NCBI RefSeq assembly: GCF_001412575.1
Contig: NZ_CP011834.1
Span: 2,046,001 to 2,110,000 of the forward strand
Origin: Limnohabitans sp. 103DPR2
Lineage (GTDB): Bacteria; Pseudomonadota; Gammaproteobacteria; Burkholderiales; Burkholderiaceae_C
Reading direction: 5' to 3'
Length of the DNA stretch: 64,000 nucleotides
Both the position numbers and the translations under genes were made by a program. Within the stretch, counting starts at the first letter, position 1. Each line of letters starts with the position of its first letter. Positions 7,454-15,945 of this stretch are shown here, in pieces. Under the pieces are notes generated by a model, which saw nothing but the letters and a program-made list of their open reading frames with translations, was not told the origin of the DNA and ran no database searches.

Positions 7454-8494
7454 ATGCGCGCACTGATCTGCCACTCCGCCAAAGATTTAAGAATTGAAAC
7501 CACTGAACTGCCCGCCATGGGGCCGGACCAAGTTCGCGTCAAAGTTGCCTTTGGTGGTATTTGTGGTTCCGATTTGCATTACTACCAACACGGTGGTTTT
7601 GGCACGGTTCGCATCAAGCAGCCGATGGCCTTAGGCCACGAAATTTCAGGCGTGGTGGATGGCCTGGGTGCCAACGTGAAGCATCTGGCCGTCGGTCAAC
7701 GCATTGCCATTTCTCCGTCGCGACCTTGCGGTTCATGCCGCTACTGCCAATTGGGTCAGCAAAACCATTGCCTCCACATGCGCTTCTTTGGCAGCGCCAT
7801 GCCCTTCCCCCACATTCAAGGTGCATTTGCTGAGCAGCTCATCATCGAAGGCTATCAAGCGCATCCCATCGGTGCACACCTTAGCCTTTCGGAGGCTGCC
7901 TTGGCCGAGCCCTTGTCTGTTGGCTTGCACGCCATCCAACGTGCTGGCGGCGTGTTGGGCAAGCAAGTGTTTGTCTCTGGCTGCGGCCCCATTGGATCCT
8001 TGCTGATCGGCGCATTGCGTCGTGCAGGAGCGGCCCGCATTGTGGCCGCCGACATTGCCGACCTGCCCTTGAAGTGCGCTCAAGAGATGGGTGCCGATGA
8101 AACCATCAACCTCAAGACGCAACCTGAGTTGCTCGAAAAATACAAAGTTGACAAAGGCCAGTTTGAAGCTGTCTTTGAAGCCTCTGGCAGTGAACCCGCT
8201 TTGCGTGCGGGTCTGGATGTCATCATGCCGCGCGGCGTGTTGGTCTCTGTGGGCATGGGTGGCGACATGAGCATTCCAATGACCCAACTGGTTGCCAAAG
8301 AGGTGGACCTGCGCGGTACCTTCCGATTCCATGCAGAGTTTGCCAATGCCGTTCAATTCCTCAATTCAGGTTTGATCAATGGCAAACCTGTGATCACGGG
8401 CATCTTGCCCATGGACAAAGCGGTGGATGCCTTTGAACTGGCTTGCGACAAATCGCAATCCTTGAAAGTTCAAATCGACTTCGAAGTCGTTTGA
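7454..8494 (+). CDS. idnD: L-idonate 5-dehydrogenase
   Basis: A 346-residue zinc-dependent medium-chain dehydrogenase. Catalytic zinc ligands are Cys37, His62 and Glu63 (GGICGSDLHYY and ALGHE). The structural zinc is held by Cys92, Cys95, Cys98 and Cys106. The nucleotide motif GCGPIGSLLIGA lies near residues 177-188. The segments SDLHYYQHGGFGTVRIKQPM and the one around RFFGSAMPFPHIQGAFAE are typical of IdnD, which oxidises L-idonate to 5-keto-D-gluconate. The next gene starts within its stop codon (TGATG), so the two are translationally coupled. Other polyol dehydrogenases (sorbitol, xylitol) are relatives, but the local gene set favours idonate. Confidence 0.9.
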   Translation: MRALICHSAKDLRIETTELPAMGPDQVRVKVAFGGICGSDLHYYQHGGFGTVRIKQPMALGHEISGVVDGLGANVKHLAVGQRIAISPSRPCGSCRYCQLGQQNHCLHMRFFGSAMPFPHIQGAFAEQLIIEGYQAHPIGAHLSLSEAALAEPLSVGLHAIQRAGGVLGKQVFVSGCGPIGSLLIGALRRAGAARIVAADIADLPLKCAQEMGADETINLKTQPELLEKYKVDKGQFEAVFEASGSEPALRAGLDVIMPRGVLVSVGMGGDMSIPMTQLVAKEVDLRGTFRFHAEFANAVQFLNSGLINGKPVITGILPMDKAVDAFELACDKSQSLKVQIDFEVV

Positions 8495-9201
8495 TGAAAA
8501 GCCAAATTGACCATTTGGTGCTTGCAGCCCACAGCTTGCAACAAGGTGTTGAATGGTGTGAATCCGTTTTAGGTATCACACCGGCAGCGGGTGGTGAGCA
8601 CGAAAAGTACGGCACGCACAATCGATTGTTCAAAATCGCCACGCCCACTTTTCCAGTGGCATATTTCGAAATCATCGCCATCAACCCAGATGCCGTCATC
8701 GAAAAAAAACCACCTCCTACCAGATGGTTTGATTTAGACAACAAAGCGCTTCAAGCTGAGTTGATCAAATCGCCCAGGCTCATTCACTTTGTGGCCAACA
8801 CCGAGAACATCCAAGATGCGCGTCATGCTTGGAAGGCACAAAGCATTGATCGCGGCCCCATCATTCACGCCAGCCGCAAGACGCCGAAAGGCTTGCTGCA
8901 GTGGCAAATTACGGTACGCCCAGATGGCGAGCGTTTGTTCAACGGCACCCTGCCCACACTCATTCAATGGGGCAAGCCTGAGGCTGCTGATCCCATGAAG
9001 TTGCATCCACGCAATCATTTACCTCGCTCTGGCATTTCGCTGAAGAGCTTATCGGTTCAGCATGCAAGCGCTGGCAAATTACAAGATGCTTATGATGCAA
9101 TTGGGCTTGCCAACATCAGTGTTGCTGAAGGCCCCGCAAACATAGTTGCCACTTTGCAAACGCCCAAGGGCTTGGTCACCTTAGAAAGCCTAGGAATCTA
9201 A
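8494..9201 (+). CDS. VOC-superfamily (glyoxalase-like) protein
   Basis: A 235-residue protein whose N-terminus (QIDHLVLAAHSLQQGVEWCE, then GITPAAGGEHEKYGTHNRLF) matches glyoxalase-like VOC proteins of the Glyoxalase_3 type. His in DHLVLA and the residues around THNRL are the probable metal-binding side of the first beta-alpha-beta-beta-beta module; the second half is more divergent. VOC proteins include lyases, isomerases and ring-cleaving dioxygenases, so the reaction is not determined. The ATG at 8494 overlaps the idnD stop by one base, and the next gene starts three bases after its own stop, which links the idonate genes to the downstream monooxygenase pair on one transcript. Confidence 0.85.
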   Translation: MKSQIDHLVLAAHSLQQGVEWCESVLGITPAAGGEHEKYGTHNRLFKIATPTFPVAYFEIIAINPDAVIEKKPPPTRWFDLDNKALQAELIKSPRLIHFVANTENIQDARHAWKAQSIDRGPIIHASRKTPKGLLQWQITVRPDGERLFNGTLPTLIQWGKPEAADPMKLHPRNHLPRSGISLKSLSVQHASAGKLQDAYDAIGLANISVAEGPANIVATLQTPKGLVTLESLGI

Positions 9202-9204
9202 ACC

Positions 9205-10680
9205 ATGCCACACTCGCAACAGGGTCAGTCTGGCGGCGAGTCAGCCATCATGGATGTCCTCATTGTGGGCGCTGGTTTATCGGGCATTGGTGCTGCAAGA
9301 CATCTGCAAATGCATTGCCCCCAAACCCATTGGTGCATCCTAGAAGCACGCGAAGCCATCGGGGGTACTTGGGATTTATTCAAGTACCCTGGTATTCGCT
9401 CTGACTCCGACATGTACACCCTAGGCTACGCTTTCAAGCCTTGGGTTGATCACAAGTCCATCGCAGATGGCAAAACCATTCGACAGTACATCCAAGAAAC
9501 CGCCGACGAAAACGGCATCACACAACACATCAAGCACGGACACGCCGTGACGCAAGCCAGCTGGTCCACGGCAGATGCATGTTGGACAGTCACCGCTAAT
9601 AAATCTCAGGTTTCTGAACCGGTGATTTTCAAAGCGCGCTTCCTGTACTTTTGTTGTGGTTACTACAGCTACAAAAACGGTCATCAACCCGACTTTCCTG
9701 GCCACGCATCTTTTCAAGGCAAATGGGTGCATCCGCAGTTCTGGCCCGATCACCTGAACTACGCCGATCAAAAAGTGGTGGTCATTGGCAGCGGTGCCAC
9801 TGCAGTCACCTTGGTACCCGAAATGGCCAAGACTGCGGCGCATGTCACCATGCTGCAAAGATCGCCCACGTATGTGATCGCCAGGCCCGGCGAAGACACG
9901 ATGTCTTTGTGGTTGCAAAAATACTTGCCTGCGAAATTAGCTTATCAAATCACACGAACGAAAAACGTGGTCATGGGCATGTTGACCTACCAATTGGCGC
10001 GCCGGCGACCTGAGTTTGTAAAACGTTATTTGGTCAAAATGGCAGCTCGGCAATTGCACTCTGATCAAACCGCCCAACATTTTTCACCCAAATACAAACC
10101 TTGGGACGAGCGCTTGTGTGTTGTGCCAGATGGCGATTTGTTCCGGCAAATCAGACATGGCAAAGCCAGCGTGGTGACGGACACCATTCAAAGCATTTTG
10201 CCCAATGGCATTCAATTGAGCAGCGGAAAAACATTAGAAGCAGACATCATTGTGTCTGCCACAGGTTTGTCCTTGAACATTTTGGGTGACATTCAAATTC
10301 AAGTCGATGGCTTGCCCTTCAAGGCTTCTGAACAAATGGCCTATCGCGGCATGTGGCTGTCGGGCTTGCCCAATGCCATCATGACCTTTGGCTATACCAA
10401 TGCATCCTGGACTTTGAAAGCTGACTTAACGGCCTTGTACACCTGCCGCCTGCTCAACTACATGAACAAGCACGGTTACAAAAAAGCAATTCCGGTGAAA
10501 GACCCCAGCATTCAAGAAGCCGACTACTTGTCGTTTACTTCTGGCTACGTGCAACGTGCACGCAATGTGCTGCCGAAGCAAGGCACCAAAGCACCTTGGC
10601 AAGTGAATCAAAATTATTTAAAAGACATCCTCTTGATCAAATATGGCCGTCTGAACGATGGCGTCATGAAGTTCAGTTAA
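9205..10680 (+). CDS. EthA-like flavin monooxygenase (Baeyer-Villiger type)
   Basis: A protein of up to 491 residues with two dinucleotide motifs: FAD-binding GAGLSG at 22-27 and NADPH-binding GSGATA at 195-200. Between them is an exact Baeyer-Villiger fingerprint F-x-G-x-x-x-H-x-x-x-W at residues 170-180. As recalled, long stretches such as GGTWDLFKYPGIRSDSDMYT, SGATAVTLVP and MLQRSPTYV closely resemble mycobacterial EthA (EtaA), which converts ketones to esters and oxidises thioamides. It uses FAD, NADPH and oxygen. The ATG at 9205 gives a 15-residue lead, and ATG at 9250 is an alternative. The hydrolase that follows could split the ester product. The natural substrate is unknown. Confidence 0.92.
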   Translation: MPHSQQGQSGGESAIMDVLIVGAGLSGIGAARHLQMHCPQTHWCILEAREAIGGTWDLFKYPGIRSDSDMYTLGYAFKPWVDHKSIADGKTIRQYIQETADENGITQHIKHGHAVTQASWSTADACWTVTANKSQVSEPVIFKARFLYFCCGYYSYKNGHQPDFPGHASFQGKWVHPQFWPDHLNYADQKVVVIGSGATAVTLVPEMAKTAAHVTMLQRSPTYVIARPGEDTMSLWLQKYLPAKLAYQITRTKNVVMGMLTYQLARRRPEFVKRYLVKMAARQLHSDQTAQHFSPKYKPWDERLCVVPDGDLFRQIRHGKASVVTDTIQSILPNGIQLSSGKTLEADIIVSATGLSLNILGDIQIQVDGLPFKASEQMAYRGMWLSGLPNAIMTFGYTNASWTLKADLTALYTCRLLNYMNKHGYKKAIPVKDPSIQEADYLSFTSGYVQRARNVLPKQGTKAPWQVNQNYLKDILLIKYGRLNDGVMKFS

Positions 10681-10703
10681 TGTGAGCACCCGAGGTATTT
10701 GAA

Positions 10704-11654
10704 ATGCTAGTTTTATGGCTTCTATTTTTGTTCTTCATGAGCATGCTGGGTTTGGTTCTGTTTGCCAGCTTTTCAAACAAAAAAGCAGAGCAATTTTTAC
10801 CGCCCGCTGGGCAGTTTGCCAAGCTGAGTCAAGGGACGCTTCATTACCTTGATGAAGGTCAAGGCACAGCTGTTGTGCTTGTACACGGCCTTGCCGGCAA
10901 TTTTCACAATTTCACCTATGGCGTCTCCAAGCCATTGTCTGCGCAGTATCGCGTCATCGCAGTGGACCGTCCTGGCTGTGGTTACTCAAAACGCAATCCC
11001 CATGCAGACGCCAGTCTGGAGGCGCAAGCTGATACTTTGATTGAATTGCTGGACCATTTAAAAATTGAATCGGCTGTTTTTGTAGGCCACTCCTTGGGCG
11101 GTGCTATTTCTTTGGCAGCGGCGCAACGCCATCCGTCACGCATCAAAGCACTGGCACTCATTGCGCCCCTCACCCACCAACCTGAGAGCCCAGCACCTGT
11201 TTTCAAGCCGCTTGATATTCCATCGCCTGTGCTTCGCAAATTGATCGGCTGGACATTTGCAGTGCCTGGCACACTTCTCAGAATGTCCACCAGCTTGAAG
11301 TTCATCTTCGGCCCTGAAAAGGCCCCAGCAGACTTCGCCATTCGAGGCGGCGGCATTATGGCGCTTAAGCCCCAAACATTCATCACGGCATCCAGTGACC
11401 TACAGCAGGTGAAAGCATGCATGCCCAACATCGAAGCAGCCTATGCCAGCATGACCACACCTGTTCACGTTTTGTATGGCCGAGAAGACCGTATTCTGAG
11501 CGCCAAACTCAATGGCGAAGACTTAGCTCAGCGCCTTCCTGGCACGCAGCTCACCCTGATCAATGGCGGTCACATGCTGCCAGTGACGCAAGCTGAGGTC
11601 ACCTGTCAATTCATTGCCGGCGTGGCGGGAAAAGCAACAGGCTTAGCGCCTTGA
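10704..11654 (+). CDS. Membrane-anchored alpha/beta hydrolase
   Basis: A 316-residue alpha/beta-hydrolase. The N-terminus is a hydrophobic segment (about residues 2-22), probably an uncleaved anchor or signal. The oxyanion motif HGLAGNFHNF is near residues 65-75, and the nucleophile elbow GHSLGG contains Ser130. Asp262 (GREDRIL) and His290 (GGHMLPV) complete the triad. It lies 23 bases after the Baeyer-Villiger monooxygenase, an arrangement seen for monooxygenase-esterase pairs that open ketones through esters. That pairing is inference. The last 49 bases overlap the 3' end of the convergent gene on the other strand. Confidence 0.9.
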   Translation: MLVLWLLFLFFMSMLGLVLFASFSNKKAEQFLPPAGQFAKLSQGTLHYLDEGQGTAVVLVHGLAGNFHNFTYGVSKPLSAQYRVIAVDRPGCGYSKRNPHADASLEAQADTLIELLDHLKIESAVFVGHSLGGAISLAAAQRHPSRIKALALIAPLTHQPESPAPVFKPLDIPSPVLRKLIGWTFAVPGTLLRMSTSLKFIFGPEKAPADFAIRGGGIMALKPQTFITASSDLQQVKACMPNIEAAYASMTTPVHVLYGREDRILSAKLNGEDLAQRLPGTQLTLINGGHMLPVTQAEVTCQFIAGVAGKATGLAP

Positions 11655-13237
11655 TGCCAAACTTTGTATTTGTGCATCACTTCTAAATAAGCAGGTGACT
11701 GCTCAAAGTTTTCCAACCAAATTTTCAGCGCCGACCAAGCCTGGGCATCAAACCAGTCTCGGTCTGTTCGTGCAAATTGCCTCACAAACGGCGCAATGGC
11801 TGCATCCACCCAGCACCATTGATCACCCATCACGTAGGACGATTTTTCCAGTTGCGCATTCAATTTCATCAAGAAATTTGAACCCATTTCTCGATGCGCC
11901 AAACCGTCAGTCAGCGCATATCGGTTGGGGTATTTGTAACGGTCTAAATTTTTCTTAAATTCGTCATCGCATGAACGAACCCATTCTTGTGCAAGGGCAT
12001 CGTTGGACTGCCCTTCGGTAGACCATCGCTCGGGATCACTTTGCGCCAGTGCCCAATGCATGATGTCCAAGCTTTCTTCCATCACTTTGTCTTTCAACAC
12101 CAGCACAGGAACGGTCCCTTTGGGTGACACAGCCAACATGCTTTCGGGTTTTTGCGACAACGCAATTTCACGCATCTCACATCGAATCCCACTGGCCAGC
12201 AAAGCCATGCGGGCCCTCATGGCATAAGGGCAACGGCGGAAGGAATACAAAATGGGCGCATCTTGAGGCAACAAAGCAGCCACCTTTTCTTGACGTTGAG
12301 GCGTACCAATGTGATTGATCTGACGGGCTTTGGCAATTTCCCATTGCTTTTGGCGTTCCCGTGCACTGTTCTTTTGAACCTCGCTGGTTTGGCCATGGCA
12401 TCGTGGGCAACTGACGCCCAACTCAAACAAGGGTGAGGCTTTGGCACCCGCAGGCAAAGGCTCGCGGCAGCAACGGCAGAGTTCATGGGGTCCAGGCTTC
12501 AAGCCATGACCGACAGACACGCGCTCATCAAATACAAAGCACTCCCCCTCCCACAAACTTTGCTCCGGTGGAACTTCTTCAAGGTATTTCAAAATTCCGC
12601 CTTGCAAATGGAAGACTTCTTCAAAGCCCTGATCTAGCATCAATGAGGTTGATTTCTCGCAGCGAATGCCGCCTGTGCAAAACATGGCCACTCTGGGCTT
12701 CTTGCCATTGCGCGCTTCCAATTCCTTGGCCTGCTGAACCCAATCTGGCAGTTGCGAAAAGCTCTGAATGTTGGGATCGAGTGCCCCTTTGAAAGTGCCA
12801 ATCTCTACCTCGTAATCGTTGCGTGTGTCGACCACCACCACATCGGGGGAAGAAATCAGTGCATTCCAGTCTTTGGGTTTCACGTATTGACCGACACGGT
12901 GCGTGGGACTGATACCTGGGACACCCAAGGTGACAATTTCTTTTTTAAGGCGCACCTTCATGCGGTGAAAAGGTGGCTTGTCAGCAAAGGACTCTTTGTG
13001 CTCTAAATCTGCCAACAAAGGATCGGCTCTCAAATACGCCAACACAGCATGCACGTCGGCGGGTGCACCGGCAATGGTGCTGTTGATGCCCTCACGCGCT
13101 AACAAAATTAGCCCCTTGACATTGTGTGCCTCACAAAAGGCCAGCAGAGGGGCACGTCGATCCTCAAAATTTGGCAGATCAACAAATTTATAAAAAGCAG
13201 CAGTGAGATAAACAGGGGTAGATAAATCGGTGCGCAT
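11606..13237 (-). CDS. trhO: tRNA uridine(34) hydroxylase TrhO fused to a glutathione S-transferase domain
   Basis: About 543 residues from the ATG at 13237; an in-frame start at 13276 adds 13 residues that do not look conserved. Residues 1-300 match TrhO/YceA: an N-terminal domain (TPVYLTAAFYKFVDL), then a rhodanese domain with catalytic Cys187 in CTGGIRCEKS and a four-cysteine cluster (CRCC and CPRC) near 255-285. This enzyme makes 5-hydroxyuridine at the wobble position of certain tRNAs. From about residue 322 the chain continues as a glutathione S-transferase: a thioredoxin-like half with RRCPYAMRARM (Cys336) and PKGTVPVLVL, then a helical half. Plain TrhO stops before this domain. The domains share one uninterrupted frame, so this is a true fusion and not a frameshift. 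Confidence 0.92.
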   Translation of the reverse strand: MRTDLSTPVYLTAAFYKFVDLPNFEDRRAPLLAFCEAHNVKGLILLAREGINSTIAGAPADVHAVLAYLRADPLLADLEHKESFADKPPFHRMKVRLKKEIVTLGVPGISPTHRVGQYVKPKDWNALISSPDVVVVDTRNDYEVEIGTFKGALDPNIQSFSQLPDWVQQAKELEARNGKKPRVAMFCTGGIRCEKSTSLMLDQGFEEVFHLQGGILKYLEEVPPEQSLWEGECFVFDERVSVGHGLKPGPHELCRCCREPLPAGAKASPLFELGVSCPRCHGQTSEVQKNSARERQKQWEIAKARQINHIGTPQRQEKVAALLPQDAPILYSFRRCPYAMRARMALLASGIRCEMREIALSQKPESMLAVSPKGTVPVLVLKDKVMEESLDIMHWALAQSDPERWSTEGQSNDALAQEWVRSCDDEFKKNLDRYKYPNRYALTDGLAHREMGSNFLMKLNAQLEKSSYVMGDQWCWVDAAIAPFVRQFARTDRDWFDAQAWSALKIWLENFEQSPAYLEVMHKYKVWHQGAKPVAFPATPAMN

Positions 13238-13341
13238 GCCTGTATTTTGCACGCACTGGCATACCCCAATAGCCACAATCGCTAGGAACTCGCAAAATCA
13301 TTGGGCTCATTTCAGCAGTAACCCCAAGCAGACTTCGCAGT

Positions 13342-15138
13342 ATGAAACGTCTAGGCTTCCTCACCCCACTCCGTTTGATTTTGATCAAAGCAACTGCAGG
13401 CAAAACATGGCAAGCAGTCCTTCTTAAAGTCAGCCTGTGCTTTGGCTTGACTGTTTCAAGTCTGAGCCTCTTTGCGCAAGAGACCTACCTTGATCTCACC
13501 CAAAGCAAGGCCTCTATTGCCGCCACCACAGCCCATCCATTGGCAACAGAAGCTGCTCTGAAAATGTTGAAACAAGGCGGCAGTGCCACGGATGCAGCCA
13601 TTGCAGCGCAACTGATGCTGGGCTTGGTAGAACCTCAATCGTCGGGACTAGGCGGTGGCAGCTTTTTCATGCACTGGCATGCAGAGAAAAAAAACCTGAC
13701 CAGTTTCGATGGGTTGGCAGCGGCCCCTCAAAAAGTCACTGACTCACTGACCACCGATGTGGATGGCAGCAAACTACCCTACGCACAACTGTCTCGCGGC
13801 GGCAGAAGTGCTGGCGTTCCCGGCACCTTGCCCTTGTTGGCCAAAGTCCACGCTCAATACGGGAAGCTGCCTTGGGCCAGTTTGTTTGTGCCGGCCATTG
13901 AAGTGGCCACCAAGGGCTTTCCAATGCCCGCCTACATGCACCAAATTTTGGCAGCGCCTGGATCGGCAGAAGCGCATCCAGAACTTTTGAATTTGTATTT
14001 TGACGAGAAGCAAAAAGTCAAAGCCATTGGCACCCCCATCGTGAACGAGGCCTACGCACAAATTCTTCAAAAAATCGCCGCGCAAGGGCCCTCTGCAGTC
14101 TGGACGGGCGAACAAGGCGCCGCCTTCATGACAACTATTCAGAAAGGTTACAGGGCATCCCTGATCACTTTGGACGATTTGAAAAATTACAAAGTAGAAG
14201 AAAGACAAGCTTTGTGCAGCCCCTACCTTCGCTTTACTGTCTGCGTGATGGCACCGCCATCTTTTGGGGGTGTCGTGGTCCTGCAGATGCTTCAAATGCT
14301 CGAAGCCAAAACTGCCCAAGGTTTCAATTTCAACCAGCCAGAGTTTGCTCACTTCTACGCTGAAGCCGGCAAACTGGCGCAAAGTGATCGTCAACGCTAC
14401 ATCGCCGATCCAGGCTTTTTTCAAGTGCCTGCCACGGCTTTGATTGCCAACAACTATGCCCAGCAGCGTGCGCAGCTCATTCAAGAACGAACACTGCCCA
14501 ACTACCCTGCTGGACAGCCCGTTGCGGCTTCGCAAGTCGTATTGAGCAACGTCACACCTGCAGCGCCCAGTTCTGATGCCACCAGTCAGTTGGCTGTTGT
14601 CGATGCTGCAGGCAATGCAGTCACCATGACCACCACCAACAACCTCAATTTTGGTTCGCGTCTGCTGACACAAGGTTACATCCTGAACAACGCCATGACC
14701 AACTTCGTCACCAATCCCAAACCAGGTGAAATTTCGCCCAACAAGATGGAAGCTGGCAAACGACCCGTCACGTCCATGGCGCCTGTGATGGTTTTTGACG
14801 ACAAAGGCCAGTTGGTCACTCTGGGTGGCTCTGCCGGTGGCGGTCAAATTGTGGACTATGTCACGGCCAATTTGATTCGCATGCTGGCCTTGGACCAATC
14901 ACCTGTGGAAGCGCTTTCACAAGGGCATGTGTCCACGGCCATCCCTCAAAGGGTGCAACTGGAAAAAGGCACGGCAGCGGCTCAGTTGGCCGAAGCATTG
15001 CAAGCCAAAGGACATCAGGTGGAAGTCGTTCCCATGAACAGCGGCATGGGGTTCCTCAAGCGTTCAGGCACTGGCTGGATCGGCGCGGCAGATCCTCGCC
15101 GCGATGGTGTGGCCTGGGGCTTTAACCCCACACCTTAG
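13342..15138 (+). CDS. ggt: Gamma-glutamyltransferase (glutathione hydrolase precursor)
   Basis: A 598-residue secreted precursor. A hydrophobic segment near residues 30-46 ending in SLFAQ is a probable signal peptide with an unusually long lead. The chain self-cleaves before Thr414, which opens the small subunit (TSQLAVVDAAGNAVTMT), equivalent to Thr391 of the Escherichia coli enzyme. Other family motifs are GGSATDAAIAAQLMLGLVEP and SSGLGGGSFFMHW in the large subunit, and the glycine loop GGSAGGGQI near residue 495. It removes the gamma-glutamyl group of glutathione in the periplasm. Its 3' end overlaps the convergent dioxygenase-like gene by 17 bases. Confidence 0.95.
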   Translation: MKRLGFLTPLRLILIKATAGKTWQAVLLKVSLCFGLTVSSLSLFAQETYLDLTQSKASIAATTAHPLATEAALKMLKQGGSATDAAIAAQLMLGLVEPQSSGLGGGSFFMHWHAEKKNLTSFDGLAAAPQKVTDSLTTDVDGSKLPYAQLSRGGRSAGVPGTLPLLAKVHAQYGKLPWASLFVPAIEVATKGFPMPAYMHQILAAPGSAEAHPELLNLYFDEKQKVKAIGTPIVNEAYAQILQKIAAQGPSAVWTGEQGAAFMTTIQKGYRASLITLDDLKNYKVEERQALCSPYLRFTVCVMAPPSFGGVVVLQMLQMLEAKTAQGFNFNQPEFAHFYAEAGKLAQSDRQRYIADPGFFQVPATALIANNYAQQRAQLIQERTLPNYPAGQPVAASQVVLSNVTPAAPSSDATSQLAVVDAAGNAVTMTTTNNLNFGSRLLTQGYILNNAMTNFVTNPKPGEISPNKMEAGKRPVTSMAPVMVFDDKGQLVTLGGSAGGGQIVDYVTANLIRMLALDQSPVEALSQGHVSTAIPQRVQLEKGTAAAQLAEALQAKGHQVEVVPMNSGMGFLKRSGTGWIGAADPRRDGVAWGFNPTP

Positions 15139-15940
15139 GAAACAAAGGATCGTTCATTTCGGCCCCCTCGGGCAATCGCTCTGCCAAACCTTCAAAAGGG
15201 GGTGAAGTGCGCCAATGGCGCACTGCATGGCGCGTGTCGTCACCCAGGTAACGAGCCGAAAAAACCCTGCGTCGCTCAGTTGGGCCCACGCCATTGGACG
15301 CATGCAAGGCCAGCATCTGGAATGCAACACAATCGCCGGGATCCAAAGACCAAGCCAACTGTGTGTAGTGATGCGGTTCAGCATCGATCGGTGGTAATTC
15401 AGCCAAGCTACCTTCAGGAAACCATTTGGCCTGCTGGTCACGGAATGTACGAGGCATGTACCAGGTTCCTAGGTGTGACTTGGCGACAAATCGCAAGGTG
15501 CTGGCCTCTGACACAGGATCCACAGGAATCCAAAAACTCACGTTCTGTCGGCCGCTGACGTTGTAATACGGTTGGTCTTGATGCCAGGGTGTGGGCTGCT
15601 TGGTGCCAGGCTCTTTGACCAACAAATGGTCGTGATAAACGCGCACGGTTTGCGACTGCATCAACTGGGCAGCGATGTGCGGCAAGGCTGAATCGCGCAG
15701 AATTTTTTCGTAAGCCGCATTGGATTGCCAAGTACAAAAGTCTTCAATGAATCGGCCTGGATCGTCTGCACGACTGGCCACTTGAGCTAAGGGGCTGAGG
15801 TGTGACAAGTTGTGCTCAATACCCTGTTCTAGCGTTTGAAGTTCCTCTGCATTCAAGACACCTCTTAAGACCACTGCACCCAATTGGGCATAGTCTTGAA
15901 CAGTCTGAGAAGAGAGCATCAAAGTACGCGACATGGCCAC
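15122..15940 (-). CDS. Phytanoyl-CoA dioxygenase family protein
   Basis: A 272-residue member of the PhyH family of iron(II)/2-oxoglutarate oxygenases. Iron ligands are visible as His120 and Asp122 (PWHQDQPYYN) and His213 (ALHASNGV). The C-terminal arginine region RRRVFSARYLGDDTR should bind 2-oxoglutarate. Members hydroxylate varied small molecules, so the substrate is open. A start two codons later (ATG at 15934) is equally possible. The gene begins five bases before the maf stop codon region and reads in the same direction, so it may be the tail of the maf-rlmH-rsfS transcript, but functional linkage is not evident. Confidence 0.9.
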   Translation of the reverse strand: MAMSRTLMLSSQTVQDYAQLGAVVLRGVLNAEELQTLEQGIEHNLSHLSPLAQVASRADDPGRFIEDFCTWQSNAAYEKILRDSALPHIAAQLMQSQTVRVYHDHLLVKEPGTKQPTPWHQDQPYYNVSGRQNVSFWIPVDPVSEASTLRFVAKSHLGTWYMPRTFRDQQAKWFPEGSLAELPPIDAEPHHYTQLAWSLDPGDCVAFQMLALHASNGVGPTERRRVFSARYLGDDTRHAVRHWRTSPPFEGLAERLPEGAEMNDPLFPKVWG

Positions 15941-15945
15941 CCCGC

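Noticed and set aside
11606..13237. TrhO-GST join as a frameshift or assembly error
   Set aside because: The frame is open without a stop, the linker is plausible and both domains keep their key residues, so a true fusion is the better reading.
13774..14898. 374-codon open frame antisense to gamma-glutamyltransferase
   Set aside because: It is a shadow of ggt, which has a full set of family motifs; composition is atypical and no ribosome site is present.
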